64,000 nt of DNA from Sipunculus nudus (taxonomy: Eukaryota > Annelida > Sipuncula > Golfingiida > Sipunculidae): the NCBI GenBank assembly GCA_026874595.1, contig CM049307.1, forward strand, positions 53,424,370 to 53,488,369, in the 5' to 3' direction. Below the pieces are notes generated by a model that did not search any database, was not told the DNA's origin, and saw nothing but the letters and a program-made list of their open reading frames with translations. The translations under genes were made by a program, and so were the position numbers. Positions within the stretch are counted from its first letter, which is position 1. Each line of letters starts with the position of its first letter. Shown piece by piece: positions 46,535 to 58,766 of the stretch.

Positions 46535-48812
46535 AGCCCATGGGCCATCACGCTCCGCCGAATTTGACAAACAGGCGATGCATGTATTAATTATTATTAT
46601 ATTAATGGAATCAGGCGTTTTACTCATAGGCCTTAGAAAATATGATACAGTGACATTATTTAGCGTTTCCAAGAAGATTTTACCAAGAACTCCCTAGATG
46701 CTAAGTTCTGTGTAGATTGCTACGATTTGCACACATCTAGCTTATAGGGTGTCATATGCACGCAGAATAAGGGTCACAGTGACCTTATTTAGGGTTTCTA
46801 AGAAGATTTTACAGGGCTCTCCCTGGATCTTAATTAAAATAGTAGTTTTTAGGTCCAACTGCTAATATTTGTACCAAAATGCCAAAATCATGTCTTTTGC
46901 TTATCTCACAGAATATAGGTGATCGTTTCCCCGTAGCTCCACGGTGACCTAATTTCATGTTTCCACGGACCTCCATTAATATTACATTAGAAGATTCTAG
47001 GCCCAACGGATACAATCGGTGCCCTGTCTGGGTGTTCTTAATAATGCATGTCTTCGGCCTGTAGGTCGCAGAATATAGATCACCATGATCTAATTTTATG
47101 TTTCAAGCAGATTTGACTAGAAATTCCCTGTGTAGCGTTTGAAGATTCTAAACCTAACGGATACGGTTTCTGTTCATGTGACATTCAGGGCGCAGAATAT
47201 TAAACCAGGTAAAAAACTTACCCTCTCTGAGATTGTGTAAAGAAGTCTAATTTTGTTTTTTTTTTATTTTATTTTTCTCAATCAATACATGTATACAGGC
47301 TGTACACAGGCGAAAAAACTGGGTAAGCTAAGTGTGACCAATAGTTTGTCCAGGCTGTTCTCATGCTGTTCTTTATTGTGTACAACAGTTGTACATGAAA
47401 AGTGGCTAAAACGTTTGATCTAGAAGGCAAAAGCAAGCTAACATAGGTCACAGGTCCAATGTTGTTGTTCAAACGGCAAAGCCTCAGTTTCTCCTTGTTT
47501 TTTTTTCCTATGCATACAGTTAGAACTACTTTGGGGGTGAGAATCATTGGGGGGGGGGGGGGTAATGTATTTATTCGATCAAATTATTAAGATTTATTTA
47601 AAATCAGTAATGTTTGAGTATAGAAAGGCTATATTTTATTCAGTTTTCTGTAGATATAAAGACGTTCTGAAAGTGACTTAAGTTAGATAAACCACGGCGA
47701 AATTCAACACCACACACTGAGGTTATCTGAACTAATCACTGAACCGGTATCTAATGTCTTACCATCAGGACTGTCGTGCCCCATGCATAACACCTGTGAC
47801 ACAACATGACCTATACGTGAGCAGCAACTTCCAATCAGGCTTTTGTTTGTCCAACATAGAACCTAGAGGGTGTCATCCTATATACTATAACTTAATTGTA
47901 ACAGGTTTAACTAGGGCCTGCGCCTTGCAAATACAACTGGATGAGCTTATTTTGCAAAAGGTTTAGGCAAGCCCGGACAATTTAAGAAACTGGGTGCCCC
48001 TAAATATTTTTTTGAATCGATTTTAGGGGGAAGGCTGTTGCGGCTCCCTCTTTATACGCCCCTGTTTTCACAATGAGTGCCACCAGCCTGAAGTGGATAT
48101 GGCTCAGTTTCAGAATTGCTGGACTTGGGATAGATTTACGTCATGCAATATGCAAGGTCTTCCGACTCATTGCTGGTAACTGATCGATGCTTTTTCATTT
48201 ATGTCATTGTGAAAAGGCCCTTGAAAAAAATGTCTCTGGAAAAATGTAGACCTTTTGAAATTTTTTGGGGGGGGGGGGGGGGGTGGTACGACCCTCACGA
48301 CCCCCCCCCCCCCACACACTTGCATACACCCATGTAATTAGTTATATCCTTAAAACAGACTCATTAGCTTCAACCGTTAACATGATAAGCAGGTAAATAT
48401 ATTTCCTGATGTTTTGACGAGGTACATTATGTTCGGGTGCTTCTAAACTTCTAAAACTTACGCAATATTGCCCTAATTTCTGGCATGTGTGTAGAAAATA
48501 AACTGAGGACCATATAGATATATTCCAAATTTAAACAAAACAACACCACATCAACGGCTTTCATTGTGAACAGTCTTGAAATGTAAAAATAGGGGTTTTT
48601 AAAATAAATAATTGATCTTTTTGCTTAATTTTTCTCAGGAACGAAGACGCAGTGACCTTATTTTGGGTTTGGTAGAACTTAGGGACATCTAACGCTATCG
48701 AATTTTGGAGTAGATCTCACGGTTTCAAAACGTGGCCCGTTAAGTACGCCCAGCCGGACGGACGACGGACAAATGACCATTACTATAGATCAGATGACCA
48801 AAAGCTGAGCTA
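46535..48812. mobile_element. Degraded tandem-core element (composite)
   Basis: The left end catgggccatcacgctc and the right tail (ggacggacgacggac, then agatcagatgacc and gctgagctaaaa) match the shared ends of the family. Inside are worn copies of the 50-kb monomer (gaagattctaggcccaacgg-like at 46990) and of the 60-kb monomer (taaatatatttcctga, 48395). Poly-G and poly-C blocks and hAT-like ends interrupt it. Confidence 0.5.
48268..48313. repeat. Inverted poly-G / poly-C block
   Basis: A G16-type run and a C14-type run about 15 bases apart can form a very stable hairpin. They lie by the right end of a hAT-like sequence (cttgcatacaccc). Confidence 0.8.
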
Positions 48813-50132
48813 AAAAAAAAACATGATACATTTTTAATATTTATTTAATACAGCCTAACTAGTTTGAACCTCTTTTTAATATTTGAAGCCCCCATCTGTC
48901 ATCACGGGTACACATTGGTATTTCTCCCGTAAACAACAGCAGACGACAGAAATCACTGATTTTTCAATAATGATCTTGAAATTCTACCAAATTTGAACAC
49001 AAAGCTTAAAAAGTTCGTTTTCTGAAAAGTGAAGGACCTGGCAGTACTTCTCCTCCTTTTGAAATTTGATGTTATTGTCTGTCGCTTCTGGTTACGAAAT
49101 GGTTCGCCTCCGATTCGCTCAATATCGTGGCACAGTATAAAGAGTGCCGATATCAGGGGCGAATATCTAAGATTAGAAAGGAAGGGGATGGCTCCTCGAC
49201 ACGGCACAGTTTAAGAAATGCCGGAAATGCTTGTAGACTACATACAGAACTCCCGAATGTAGACGTAAAGGAAAGAAAACGGGGCGACGGGGGAGGCAGA
49301 CCAAACGCGAAGCTGACATTAGGATCTAAGAAAAGCAGAATGCAGCTCAACATCCTGGCACAGTTAACTCTACATGTATCAAGAGGCCGTTTCTGCTCTT
49401 AACGAGTAGAGATTGGGCGCTAAGGAATGGTCAGAACTACTTGTCTCAAATGTCAAACTTTTCTGCAAATTCTGCGCATTCTTACAAAAAATAATATTAT
49501 CATGAAGTCGTTACCACAAAACACCAATGTGCATTTCATTTGCCTTGAAACACGTCTTATTCAACGTATTTGAACTGACTACATTACACTTTTCACTACA
49601 AGCACACTTGCAATACGCCACAAGTGTTGTGGGGTATGGATTTCAAAGCCCATAAACCCTAACCTGCAGAGACATTCTCTTGTGAGCCCGATTCTGCGCA
49701 GTGTGGCACAGTTTTACAAGTACGTCGGAAGAGCTATAGTAAACTTTCTAACGGAACCCTCGCAAGAAGAAGAAAAGGAAAGAAAACGGCACGAGGCACA
49801 ATATCCGCCTCTGTCTTTAGGTATTAAGAGTGTATTTAAGAGTGTATTTTATGGCCCTCTGACTGCGTTGCTTGTTGCTACTTAGCACTCCTTTGGCAAA
49901 GAAAAATTGTTAACACACGATTACTGCTATCGTGGTAAAAAAGGTAGTTATTAAGCATATAAGTGGGTACAGATGACGGTAGTTCTAAATGATTCTAAAC
50001 GACGTAACATTTGGCTGCTCCAAATAACGTTTTAAGTCTTGCTGGAAACGGTATCTGAATGAAATGTTAATCAAATACAGTTCCTTCAGATCACTTGTAA
50101 ACATAATCTCAAAGACAATGGAATAAAAAAAC

Positions 50133-53033
50133 AAGTGGACAATGGGCCATGACGCTCAGCTGAATTCAAGGAATGTTGAACAATGAGCAAAATGACTGCA
50201 AAAGTGCAAACAAATCATGATTTTGTGAAAAGTCCTTAGAAATGGGTTTCAGTGGGCTTTTGGACAGATGACAACTTCATTTGAAGGTCTCATAAATAGA
50301 AAAAAAATGCGTAAAAATTTGAAAAAATTACAGGGAGTGAGACCAGTCTGCAGAAACTGATGAAACACTCCATGATCAATATATATTCAAAGAATCATGG
50401 CTAGCAAGGCATTAGTTTTTCAGATACTGGAGCTTTTGTTTGTATCAAATTTTTAATTATTCTACGGGGCATTTATGAGCCCTATAGCTCGGAGAATATG
50501 GGTAACAGAAACCTAATTTCAGGTTTCCAAGGAGATTTTTTCATTAGTCTCCCTGGATGTCAAGTAAGAAGATTCTAGGTACAGCAGTTACAGTTTGTGG
50601 CATGTTAACAGATGACCACTTAATTTGGTCTCATAAATAGAGAAAAATTGCCTAAAAAATTGGAAAAATACAGGTGGCGCCACCAGTTTGCAGGAACTGA
50701 AGGAACACTCCATGATCAATATGCCTGCAAAGAATCATGGAGATGAATGCATTGGTTATTCAGATACTGGAGTTTTGTATCAAATTTTTAATTATACTGA
50801 GGGGTACTAACTACGAAGGATATGGGTAACAGAGACCTAATTTCATGTTTTCACAGAGACTTTTCATGAACCTCCCTTGATGTCAAGTTAGAAGAATCTA
50901 GGTCCAGCGGTTACGATTTGTGCCCTGTTAACAGATGACAGCTTCTTTTAAGGTCTCAAAAATAAAGAAAAAATTTCATAAAAATTGAAAAAAAATACAG
51001 ATTGCGCCACCAGTTTGGAGGAACTGATGGAACATCCCATGATCAATATTCATGCAAAGAATCATGGTGATCAATGCAGTAGTTATTCAGAGACTTGAGC
51101 TTTTGTATCAAATTTTGCATTATTCTGGGGGGTACTTCGGAGCCCCATAGCTCCAAGGATGTGGGTAACAGAGACCTAATTTCAGGTTTTCAAGGAGATT
51201 TTCATGGACGTCCCTGGTTATTAAGTTTGAAGATTCCATGTCCAGTGGATACGATTTGTGCCCTGTTAACAGATGACAGTTTTACTGAGGTCTGAAAAAA
51301 AAGAGAAAAAAAATTGTAAAAATTAGAAAAAATACAAGTGGCACCACCAGTCTGCAGGAAATGATGGAACATCCCATGATCAATATTCATGCAAAGAATC
51401 ATGGTGATCAATGCAGTGGTTATTCAGATACTTGAGCTTTTGTATCAAATTTTGCATTATTCTGGGGAGTACTTCGGAGCCCCATAGCTCAAAAGATATG
51501 GGTAACAGAGACCTAATTTCAGGTTTTCAAGGAGATTTTTCATGGACCTCCATGGATATTAAGTTTGAAGATTCCAGGTCCAGTGGTTATGATTTGTACC
51601 CTGTTAACAGATTACAGTTTCATTGAGGTCTGAAAAAAAGAGTAAAAATTTGTAAAAATTCGAAAAAATACAGGTTGCACCACCAGTCTGCAGGAAATGA
51701 TGGAACATCCCATGATCAATATTCATGCAAAGAATCATGGTGATCAATGCAGTGGTTATTCAGAGACTTGAGCTTTTGTATAAAATTTTGCATTATTCTG
51801 GGGAGTACTTCGGAGCCCCATAGCTCCAAGGATATGGGTAACAGAGACCTAATTTCAGGTTTTCAAGGAGGTTTTCATGAACCTCCCTGGATATTAAGTT
51901 TGAAGATTCCATGTGCAGTGGTTACGATTTTTGTGCCCTGTTAACAGATGACAGTTTTATTGAGGTCTGAAAATAAAAGAGAAAAAAATTTGTAAAAATT
52001 CGAAAAAAATACAGGTGGCACCACCAGTCTGCAGGAAATGATGGAACATCCCATGATCAATATTCATACAAAGAATCATGGTGATCAATGCAGTAGTTAT
52101 TCAGAGACTTGAGCTTTTGTAGCAAATTTTGCATTATTCTGGGGGGTACTTCGGAGCCCCATAGCTCCAAGGATATGGGTAACAGAGACCTAATTCAGGT
52201 TTTCAAGGAGACTTTTCATGGGCCTCCCAGCATGTCAAGATAGAAGATTCTAGGTCCAGTTATTACGATTTGTGCCCTGTTAACAGAAGACTGCATCTTT
52301 TAAGGTCTCAAAAATAGAGAAAAATATCGTAAAAAATCGAAAAAATAAAGGTGGCGCCACCAGTCTGCAGAAACTGATGAAACATCTCATGATTAATATG
52401 TATGCCAAAAATCATGACCATTAGTGATGTAGTGAATGAGATATTGAAGTTTTTGTATGAAATTTTTCACTATTCTGGGGGGTACTTTGGGGCCCGATAG
52501 CTCGTAGAATATTGGTAACAAAGACCTAATTTCTAGTTTCCATGGAGACTTTTAATAGGTCTCTCAGAATATCAAGAATGAAGATTCTAGGTCCAGTCTT
52601 TACGATTTGTGCCCTGTTAACAGATGTCCACATTTTTAAAGGTCTCAAAAACAGAGAAAAAAATTTGTAAAAAATCGAAAAATACAGGTGACGCCACCAG
52701 TCTGCAGGAACTTAGGAACATCTCATGATTAATATGTATGCCAAAAATCATGACCATCAGTGATGCAGTTAATGAGATATTGAAGTTTTTGTATGAAATT
52801 TTTGACTATTCTGGGGGGTACTTTGGGGCCCAATACCTAGAAGGAAATGGGTAACACAGACCTAATTCCTGGTTTCCAAGAAGATTTTTCATGGACCTCT
52901 CTGGATGTAAAGTAAGAAGATTCCAGGTCCAGCGGTTACGATTTGTGTCCTGTTAACAGACAGCCGGCCGCACGGACGATGGACAAAGAGTGATCGCTAT
53001 AGCTCAGATGACTTACAGTCAGCTGAGCTAAAA
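50133..53033. mobile_element. Tandem-core element with eight 336-bp monomers
   Basis: The anchor tctgcagg (or a one- to three-base variant) recurs at 50347, 50687, 51014, 51351, 51687, 52028, 52364 and 52701, so the unit is 327-341 bases. Each unit has tcatgatcaatat, a gggtaacagagacctaattt segment, agattcnaggtcca and gccctgttaacag. The left end is aagtggacaatgggcca then gctcagctga; the right end is gcacggacgatggac then tcagctgagctaaaa. Short open frames inside are by-products of the repeat. Confidence 0.85.
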
Positions 53034-53329
53034 ATTAATTATGTAAGCAGAAAGCGAAGATCCTTGGTAAATCCATCACTGCATAATTTACATATCATAT
53101 ACAGTGATATACTGAGACCTAAGGGGGGGGGTGTGTAAAATCTATACACTTTCCATACTTATTTCTAACTCATTCTGAGTAAAAACAATAACAAGAAGTG
53201 CACCAATGCACTTGGTGCAAACTGTCTCAGACCCTCAATGTATTTGACACTGGATCTTAGGTGAGGCACCTTGAAATGATGAATAGAGTCAGTATTTTTG
53301 CTGTCTAATATTGGATCAAGTCTTGAACT

Positions 53330-55025
53330 AGATGTGTCGGAATGACACGAATGCCCCCGCCTGGGGCAAATTAGAAACATTTATTAAATTTTGTAAAATT
53401 TTTTAAGTTCAGGAAGTGTTGTATGGTCAAAAGTAGGTCAACAAAGGCAAAATGCAAAGTGGATCTGTAAAGGGTCATTATCAAGCAACACGCCAAAAAT
53501 CAGGCCAGTATCTGCAGGCATTGTGAAAAAAAGTCCATATATGTGCATTTTTCATGAAAATTTCTGTCTTTCATGAAATTTTATGTTCAGGATCTGTCAT
53601 AACGTAAAAAATAGGTTAACTGGGACGAAACGCGAACTCGATCTGTAAGTGGTCATTATGCGCCCACAGACCAAACATTAGGCCAGTATCTGTAAGCATT
53701 GCATTGCGAAACTCGAATATTAGCAAAAGTTGATAATCATTTATAAATTTAAATTGGAGAGGTATATACCATGTTTCATAACAATCCACCAAATGCTTCC
53801 TGAGAAATAAGCTCCTAAGTTTTTTTCTATACTAAGCTCTGTGAGCTTGAAAAGTAGGTCAAGATCACCCATCTTTGAACTTGACCAAGATTTTGTAAAT
53901 ATAATGCAATAACACTGAAGAAATGAAGTTCCTGTGTTGAATAACTTTGGAGATATCCTGCACGAAAGGCTAAAATTGAAAAAATCCGATAAAATTTCAT
54001 TAAAAAATCAGAAATTGCAGGTGGCGCCACCAAAATTGTGCAGCACATGCAGACCATCAGTCCCAATGATCATAGTATAAGTTTTGTGAAAATCCACACA
54101 ATGGTTCCTGAGATATAAACTTCTGAGTGTTTTTCTATAATCAGCTCTAAAATGTAGAAAAATGGGTCAAGGTCACCCATCTTCGAACTTGACTGAGATT
54201 TTATCGATATACATCTTCACTGATGAAATAAAATTCCAACGGTGAATCCTTTTAGAGATGTCCGGCTCACAAGGTAAAAGTTAACAGACGTGGAACGGAC
54301 AGACGGACGGACATACACCGGACAGACAGATGGACAGACGGACACCTTGGGTGATGACAATAGCCCATCAGCCTATGAGCTGAGGGCTAAAAACAGCTGT
54401 ACATGTGTATTTGTCATGAAAATTTCTATTTTTCATGAATTTTTCTAAGTTTAGGAGCCGTAAAACGGTCAAAAGTAGGTCAACCGGGACGAAACGCGAA
54501 CTCGATCTGTAACTGGTCATTATCTGCCCACACACCAAAAATCAGGCCAATATCTGCAGGCATTGCGAAAAAAGTCCATACATGTGTATTTGTCATGAAA
54601 ATTTCTATTTTTCATGAAATTTTCTAAGTTAAGGAGCCCTAAAACGCCCAAAAGTAGGTCAACTGGGACAAAACGCGAACTCGATCTGTAACTGGTCATT
54701 ATCTGCCCACACACCAAAAATCAGGCCAATATCTGCAGGCATTGCGAAAAAAAGTCTGTACATGTGTATTTGTCATGAAAATTTCTATTTTTCATGAAAT
54801 TTTCTAAGTTTAGGAGCCGTAAAACGCTCAAAAGTATGTCAACCGGGAAGAAACGCGAACTCGATCTGTAACTGGTCATTATCTGCCCACACACCAAAAA
54901 TCAGGCCAATATCTGCAAGCATTGTGAAAAAAAAATCCGTACAACTGTTTGATTTCGGAATGACGGAATGACGGACATGGGTAAAACTATATGCCCCAGC
55001 CACTTTGTGGTGGGGGCATAAAAAC
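53330..55025. mobile_element. Second tandem-core element, 180-bp monomers
   Basis: The left end has gtgtcggaatgacacgaatg then cccccgcc; the right end has atgccccagccactttgtgg then gggggcataaaa. Units of 179-180 bases (catgtgtatt at 54402, 54581, 54761) carry tttttcatgaaattttc, cgcgaactcgatctgta and caggccaatatctgca. A related unit lies at 53540. A ggac-rich tail ending gctgagggctaaaa (54289-54393) sits inside, so one element seems to lie within another. Confidence 0.75.
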
Positions 55026-55716
55026 CAATAAAATTGTATTTGTTTATTATTCAGTAGTGATATGGTATTTTCTTTATTTTGTATATTGAAAGCACGTGCT
55101 CTTCAATGGCATTCTTTTATTAGTTTTTTTCTGCAACTAAGCTCAAGATTACCAAATTATAAAATGCAAAGACAACCAATTTTGTAACACACGTGATAAT
55201 CACAATAAAAAAAGCTTAACAGAATCATATATATATATATCCCGTGAAACAGACTGTAGTGAATTTACAGTGTTGTTTTTCTCCAGAGTTATATATATAT
55301 ATATATATAAAATTTATTTTAATTCAAGTCAGTCACTACTATTCAACATGCATGCACTGCATATCATCATTGTCAACAGTAATAGTCCAATTACTGTTTT
55401 GCATCCCTCTAAACATGTTGTGTTCATATTATGAGGCATCACCAATTTTCAATTAAAATCCAGCTGGCAACAAGAAAGAATTTTTCTTCTCTTAGTTATT
55501 GCTTGGTGTTTCACATAACTTGTGTAAAATACCCAGTATTTTTAACTATGTTAATCCAGTCTGACATTACTCAGACTTGATGGCAACCTCTTGGGTCACA
55601 CGTAAGACACCAGACTTGTGCAGCTTGTCTTAACACGAGTCATCTTTTCATAAGTTGCCAAGCATGTGACTACAAACTGGTCCAACCTGAAGTGAATATG
55701 ATATGTCTGTCTGGGG

Positions 55717-55911
55717 TCATACATTTGACACAAGTTTAAATTTTCCTTGTTGTGGTTCTGGTATTACATGGAAGAAGATCCTCCTTATGATCATCCCCTG
55801 TTGTGTGGCAGCGTATAATGGAGAATCGGGATAGGGAGACAAGACTTCTGTGGTAATCCTTACTGTCCCTGGTCTTAATGCAACAAGGGAGTTGAGATAA
55901 CTCAAGGCTAC
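55717..55911 (-). CDS. MRPL27: Mitochondrial ribosomal protein bL27m, last exon
   Basis: 195 bases from acceptor TGTGTTTCAG to a TGA at 55719-55717, phase 0. It encodes 64 residues: VALSYLNSLVALRPGTVRIT, then TEVLSPYPDSPLY and FFHVIPEPQQGKFKLVSNV. This follows the C-terminal half of animal MRPL27 (the ALEEG-VRYTKEVY and TFVHVVPAKPEGTFKLV regions of the human protein), and the join to the upstream exon keeps the spacing with no gap. bL27m sits near the peptidyl-transferase centre of the mitochondrial large subunit. Confidence 0.85.
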   Translation of the reverse strand, partial: VALSYLNSLVALRPGTVRITTEVLSPYPDSPLYAATQQGMIIRRIFFHVIPEPQQGKFKLVSNV

Positions 55912-56009
55912 CTGAAACACAAGATAAAACACCCATCTCAATTACATCACAAAATGCAAATACTTACTTTTATAAACATTATTTATTTAACATGGTTTTA
56001 ACAACTTGT

Positions 56010-57050
56010 CATAATGACTATTTCAGGGTTCTCTCCATGGCACGGATGGTGGCCTTCAATAGGCTGTAGGGGTGACGGGAAGACCCAGAGAAAACCACTA
56101 CTCTTGGATGGACCACTACAACCCACCCTCATAGCAATACCAGGGCTCGAACCTGGGTCACAGGTAGGATTGGGACGGTTACCGGTATGCGGTATTATCA
56201 CGATATCTGACAGCTACGGTTATCATACCGTCAACTTTCCTATTATCGCGATACCACGATATCAATTTTGTCCACGATTTTGGTTCACAAGCAAGCCCTC
56301 GAGGTTCAAAATAAATTTATTTCAGAGAATCACATTAATTTTCATAAACCACATGTATTTAAATACACGCGTGTGGGTGAAACTGTGTGCTTACAGACTT
56401 CGGGATTAGTCGGAAATGTCAGGAAGTAGCAGGATGAATCAGAGAGGACCTAAGCCTGAGAATTCCAGGACAAAATAACATTGTAATGAAAGAGCAATAA
56501 ATTCACATATTTATGCTTTTATTGCATAGAACGAAAATGTCAAAATAAAAGTGTCACAACTGAATCGAACATTCCATATGGGTTGCATATTTTGCCATAT
56601 AAAATTGGGATGGTATATTTAGCCATGATTGGTATGACACACTCTCCGAAAATTCGCCGGGATTCTCCTTTTATGTAGCTATAGGAAACTGATGGAAAGT
56701 TCTGACAAGCGTGATTTGACGATGGGGGCAGGACTTCCCGCGCCTCAAGCTTGCACACCTGCAGGACCTTCATGCAACTTACATCACTTAATGAGGCATT
56801 CTGTGGTACTGGCACAATAGGTATAAATGATATTAATACTTAACCCCTTGTATAAGGTCAAGACAAAGGCGGTTGTTATAAATATCATTACTGAAGGCTT
56901 ATTAATGCCATTATATATAATTAAAAATATCGCGATATCACGGTATATCGCGATAAAATTTGAACAATTATCATGATATCAAAAACCCATATCGTCCCAA
57001 CACTAGTCACAGGCAAATAGAGCTGTTTTACCACTGGACTGTCTCAACTG
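56010..57050 (-). repeat. tRNA-derived SINE split by a hAT insertion
   Basis: Read on the minus strand from about 57047, the sequence has an A-box-like gtccagtggtaaaacagctc, then (after the inserted element) a B box aggttcgagccctgg, then a body with gtggttttctctgggtc. Removing 56165-57013 joins A and B boxes at normal tRNA spacing, which strongly supports a SINE. Confidence 0.7.
56165..57005. mobile_element. hAT-type element, 841 bp, perfect 8-bp target duplication
   Basis: The ends read TAGGATTGGGACG and, from the right, TAGTGTTGGGACG. The 8-mer gtcacagg occurs directly before (56157-56164) and directly after (57006-57013). The subterminal zones are rich in atatcgcgata-type palindromes. No transposase is seen. 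Confidence 0.88.
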
Positions 57051-58766
57051 TAAGATTATCTGTTGACTTAACACAAAGCCATTTTATATCTTGTATTTCT
57101 TCAGCATGTTTCTCATCATGTGTTGGTAATTGACTGACAAACTTGACTGAACATGAGAAACAATTGCTCGCTGAACCTGCATTAAAGCTGCCTTTCCATA
57201 CACATTGAATGACGTGAATCTAATTAATGAACTATCACTGTCATAAAGGCCTGTGAAAAGGATCCAAATGTGGAAACTTTTTTTAACTCTAGCAGTGACC
57301 CAGTGTTGGATTTTATGGATTACCCATTAGAATGTTGGTAATTAAGTACAAAAATTTTGAGGACTTGTCTTTTGAAAAAGTTGATAGAATTGATAAAATT
57401 TACATGGCAAAATCAAAGACTACTGTGGATGTCTTTTTGTATGCATGGGATTCAAACCCAAATTATAAGCCATTAAGGAATAATAAATTACACTCGGTCG
57501 ATGTTCCCTTGGGTACCCGTTAGTAATGGGAATCAGTTGTAATTTCATGATTGATCATTGGTAGAAATCAGTTGACTTTACTGCCAGATAACAGCAATAA
57601 TAGGTGTTATAGGAGAATAAAGACCTGTACATTGTCTCGGCTGATATAACAGGCCTACATACTAGTATTTGCTATAGTCCGTTTCATCCCCTCATGTCCA
57701 CCTGTTTTTTGCTATGAAAATTTTTATTAGGTACATTTCAAGGGAAACAGTTATAGTGTAGAGGAGAGGATTACAGATCCTAATTTTCCAATAGGTAACT
57801 AAATTCCTACCTTATGCCATATTTGAGTAACAGAATTTTCTGAAAATATGAGAAATCAGTCTACATTTTACAACATATCAGACCCACTTATGGCGGTCAA
57901 GGTCATTGGTCACATGCAAAAACAGCCTCAAATGACAGCAGCTGATTGGATGACCTCATGTAAACACTCTAAAAATATAACCAGCTAAAACAAAGATGGC
58001 TACTTATGGAGGGATACACCATATCTGCCAGATCTTGATAAAGAGACAAAAATGTTGTGAAACATAAACAGGGGGATTTATTGTAAAATTCTTAACTGCC
58101 ATATTAGGTTGTCACTTCCATATGTTGTTCACTTGGAAAATATTGAAAAATATAAACTTTTAAGTAAATCATCTACAAAAACAGGTGGACAGCAGGTGGT
58201 GAAATGGACTATAATATATGTAATAATTCCATAACAGATATGTGTGTGTAGTAACCTTGAGTATAATGTTATTAGAAAACATAGACTTGTCTAGAGTTTG
58301 CTCGTGCATGAATTAAATGAAACCATATATTTCCTCATCACAAAGCCTAGGTTAATTGCAAAACTTTGTAATCGATTATTGCTCTGCAAGATTGATCATC
58401 AGAGTTTTGCCTCAACAGACCAATTACGAATATAATCTATCATTGGCCCATCACTAGCACCTGTGCAACAAGATTTTGTGCACATATTATTTGATATAAT
58501 TAACCATGACAATGTTTATATTCTGTGTATCGAGACTATCGACAGGTCTTTTGTATGGAAAGATCGCAAAAATGGAACCCACAAGAAACAGTGACAAAGT
58601 GTAAATCACAAAACTGTAACCCTACAAATATGAAGCCAATCACAGTATATGACCAGTCTAAGCTGAGATACCTGGAACAACCCAAGACAGAGAATCAATG
58701 GCAGAAGATAGCCATCATGTAAGCCTGACTGATGACATGTGATATTATTCCTCATTTCAATTTATA

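Noticed and set aside
51095-51944. Three similar plus-strand open frames of 65-71 residues
   Set aside because: They are the same frame repeated in the 336-bp tandem units; similarity comes from the DNA repeat, and the frames break in the other units.
56014-56409. 131-residue plus-strand open frame
   Set aside because: It runs antisense across the SINE body and into the hAT end; it crosses the insertion point, so it cannot be an ancestral gene.
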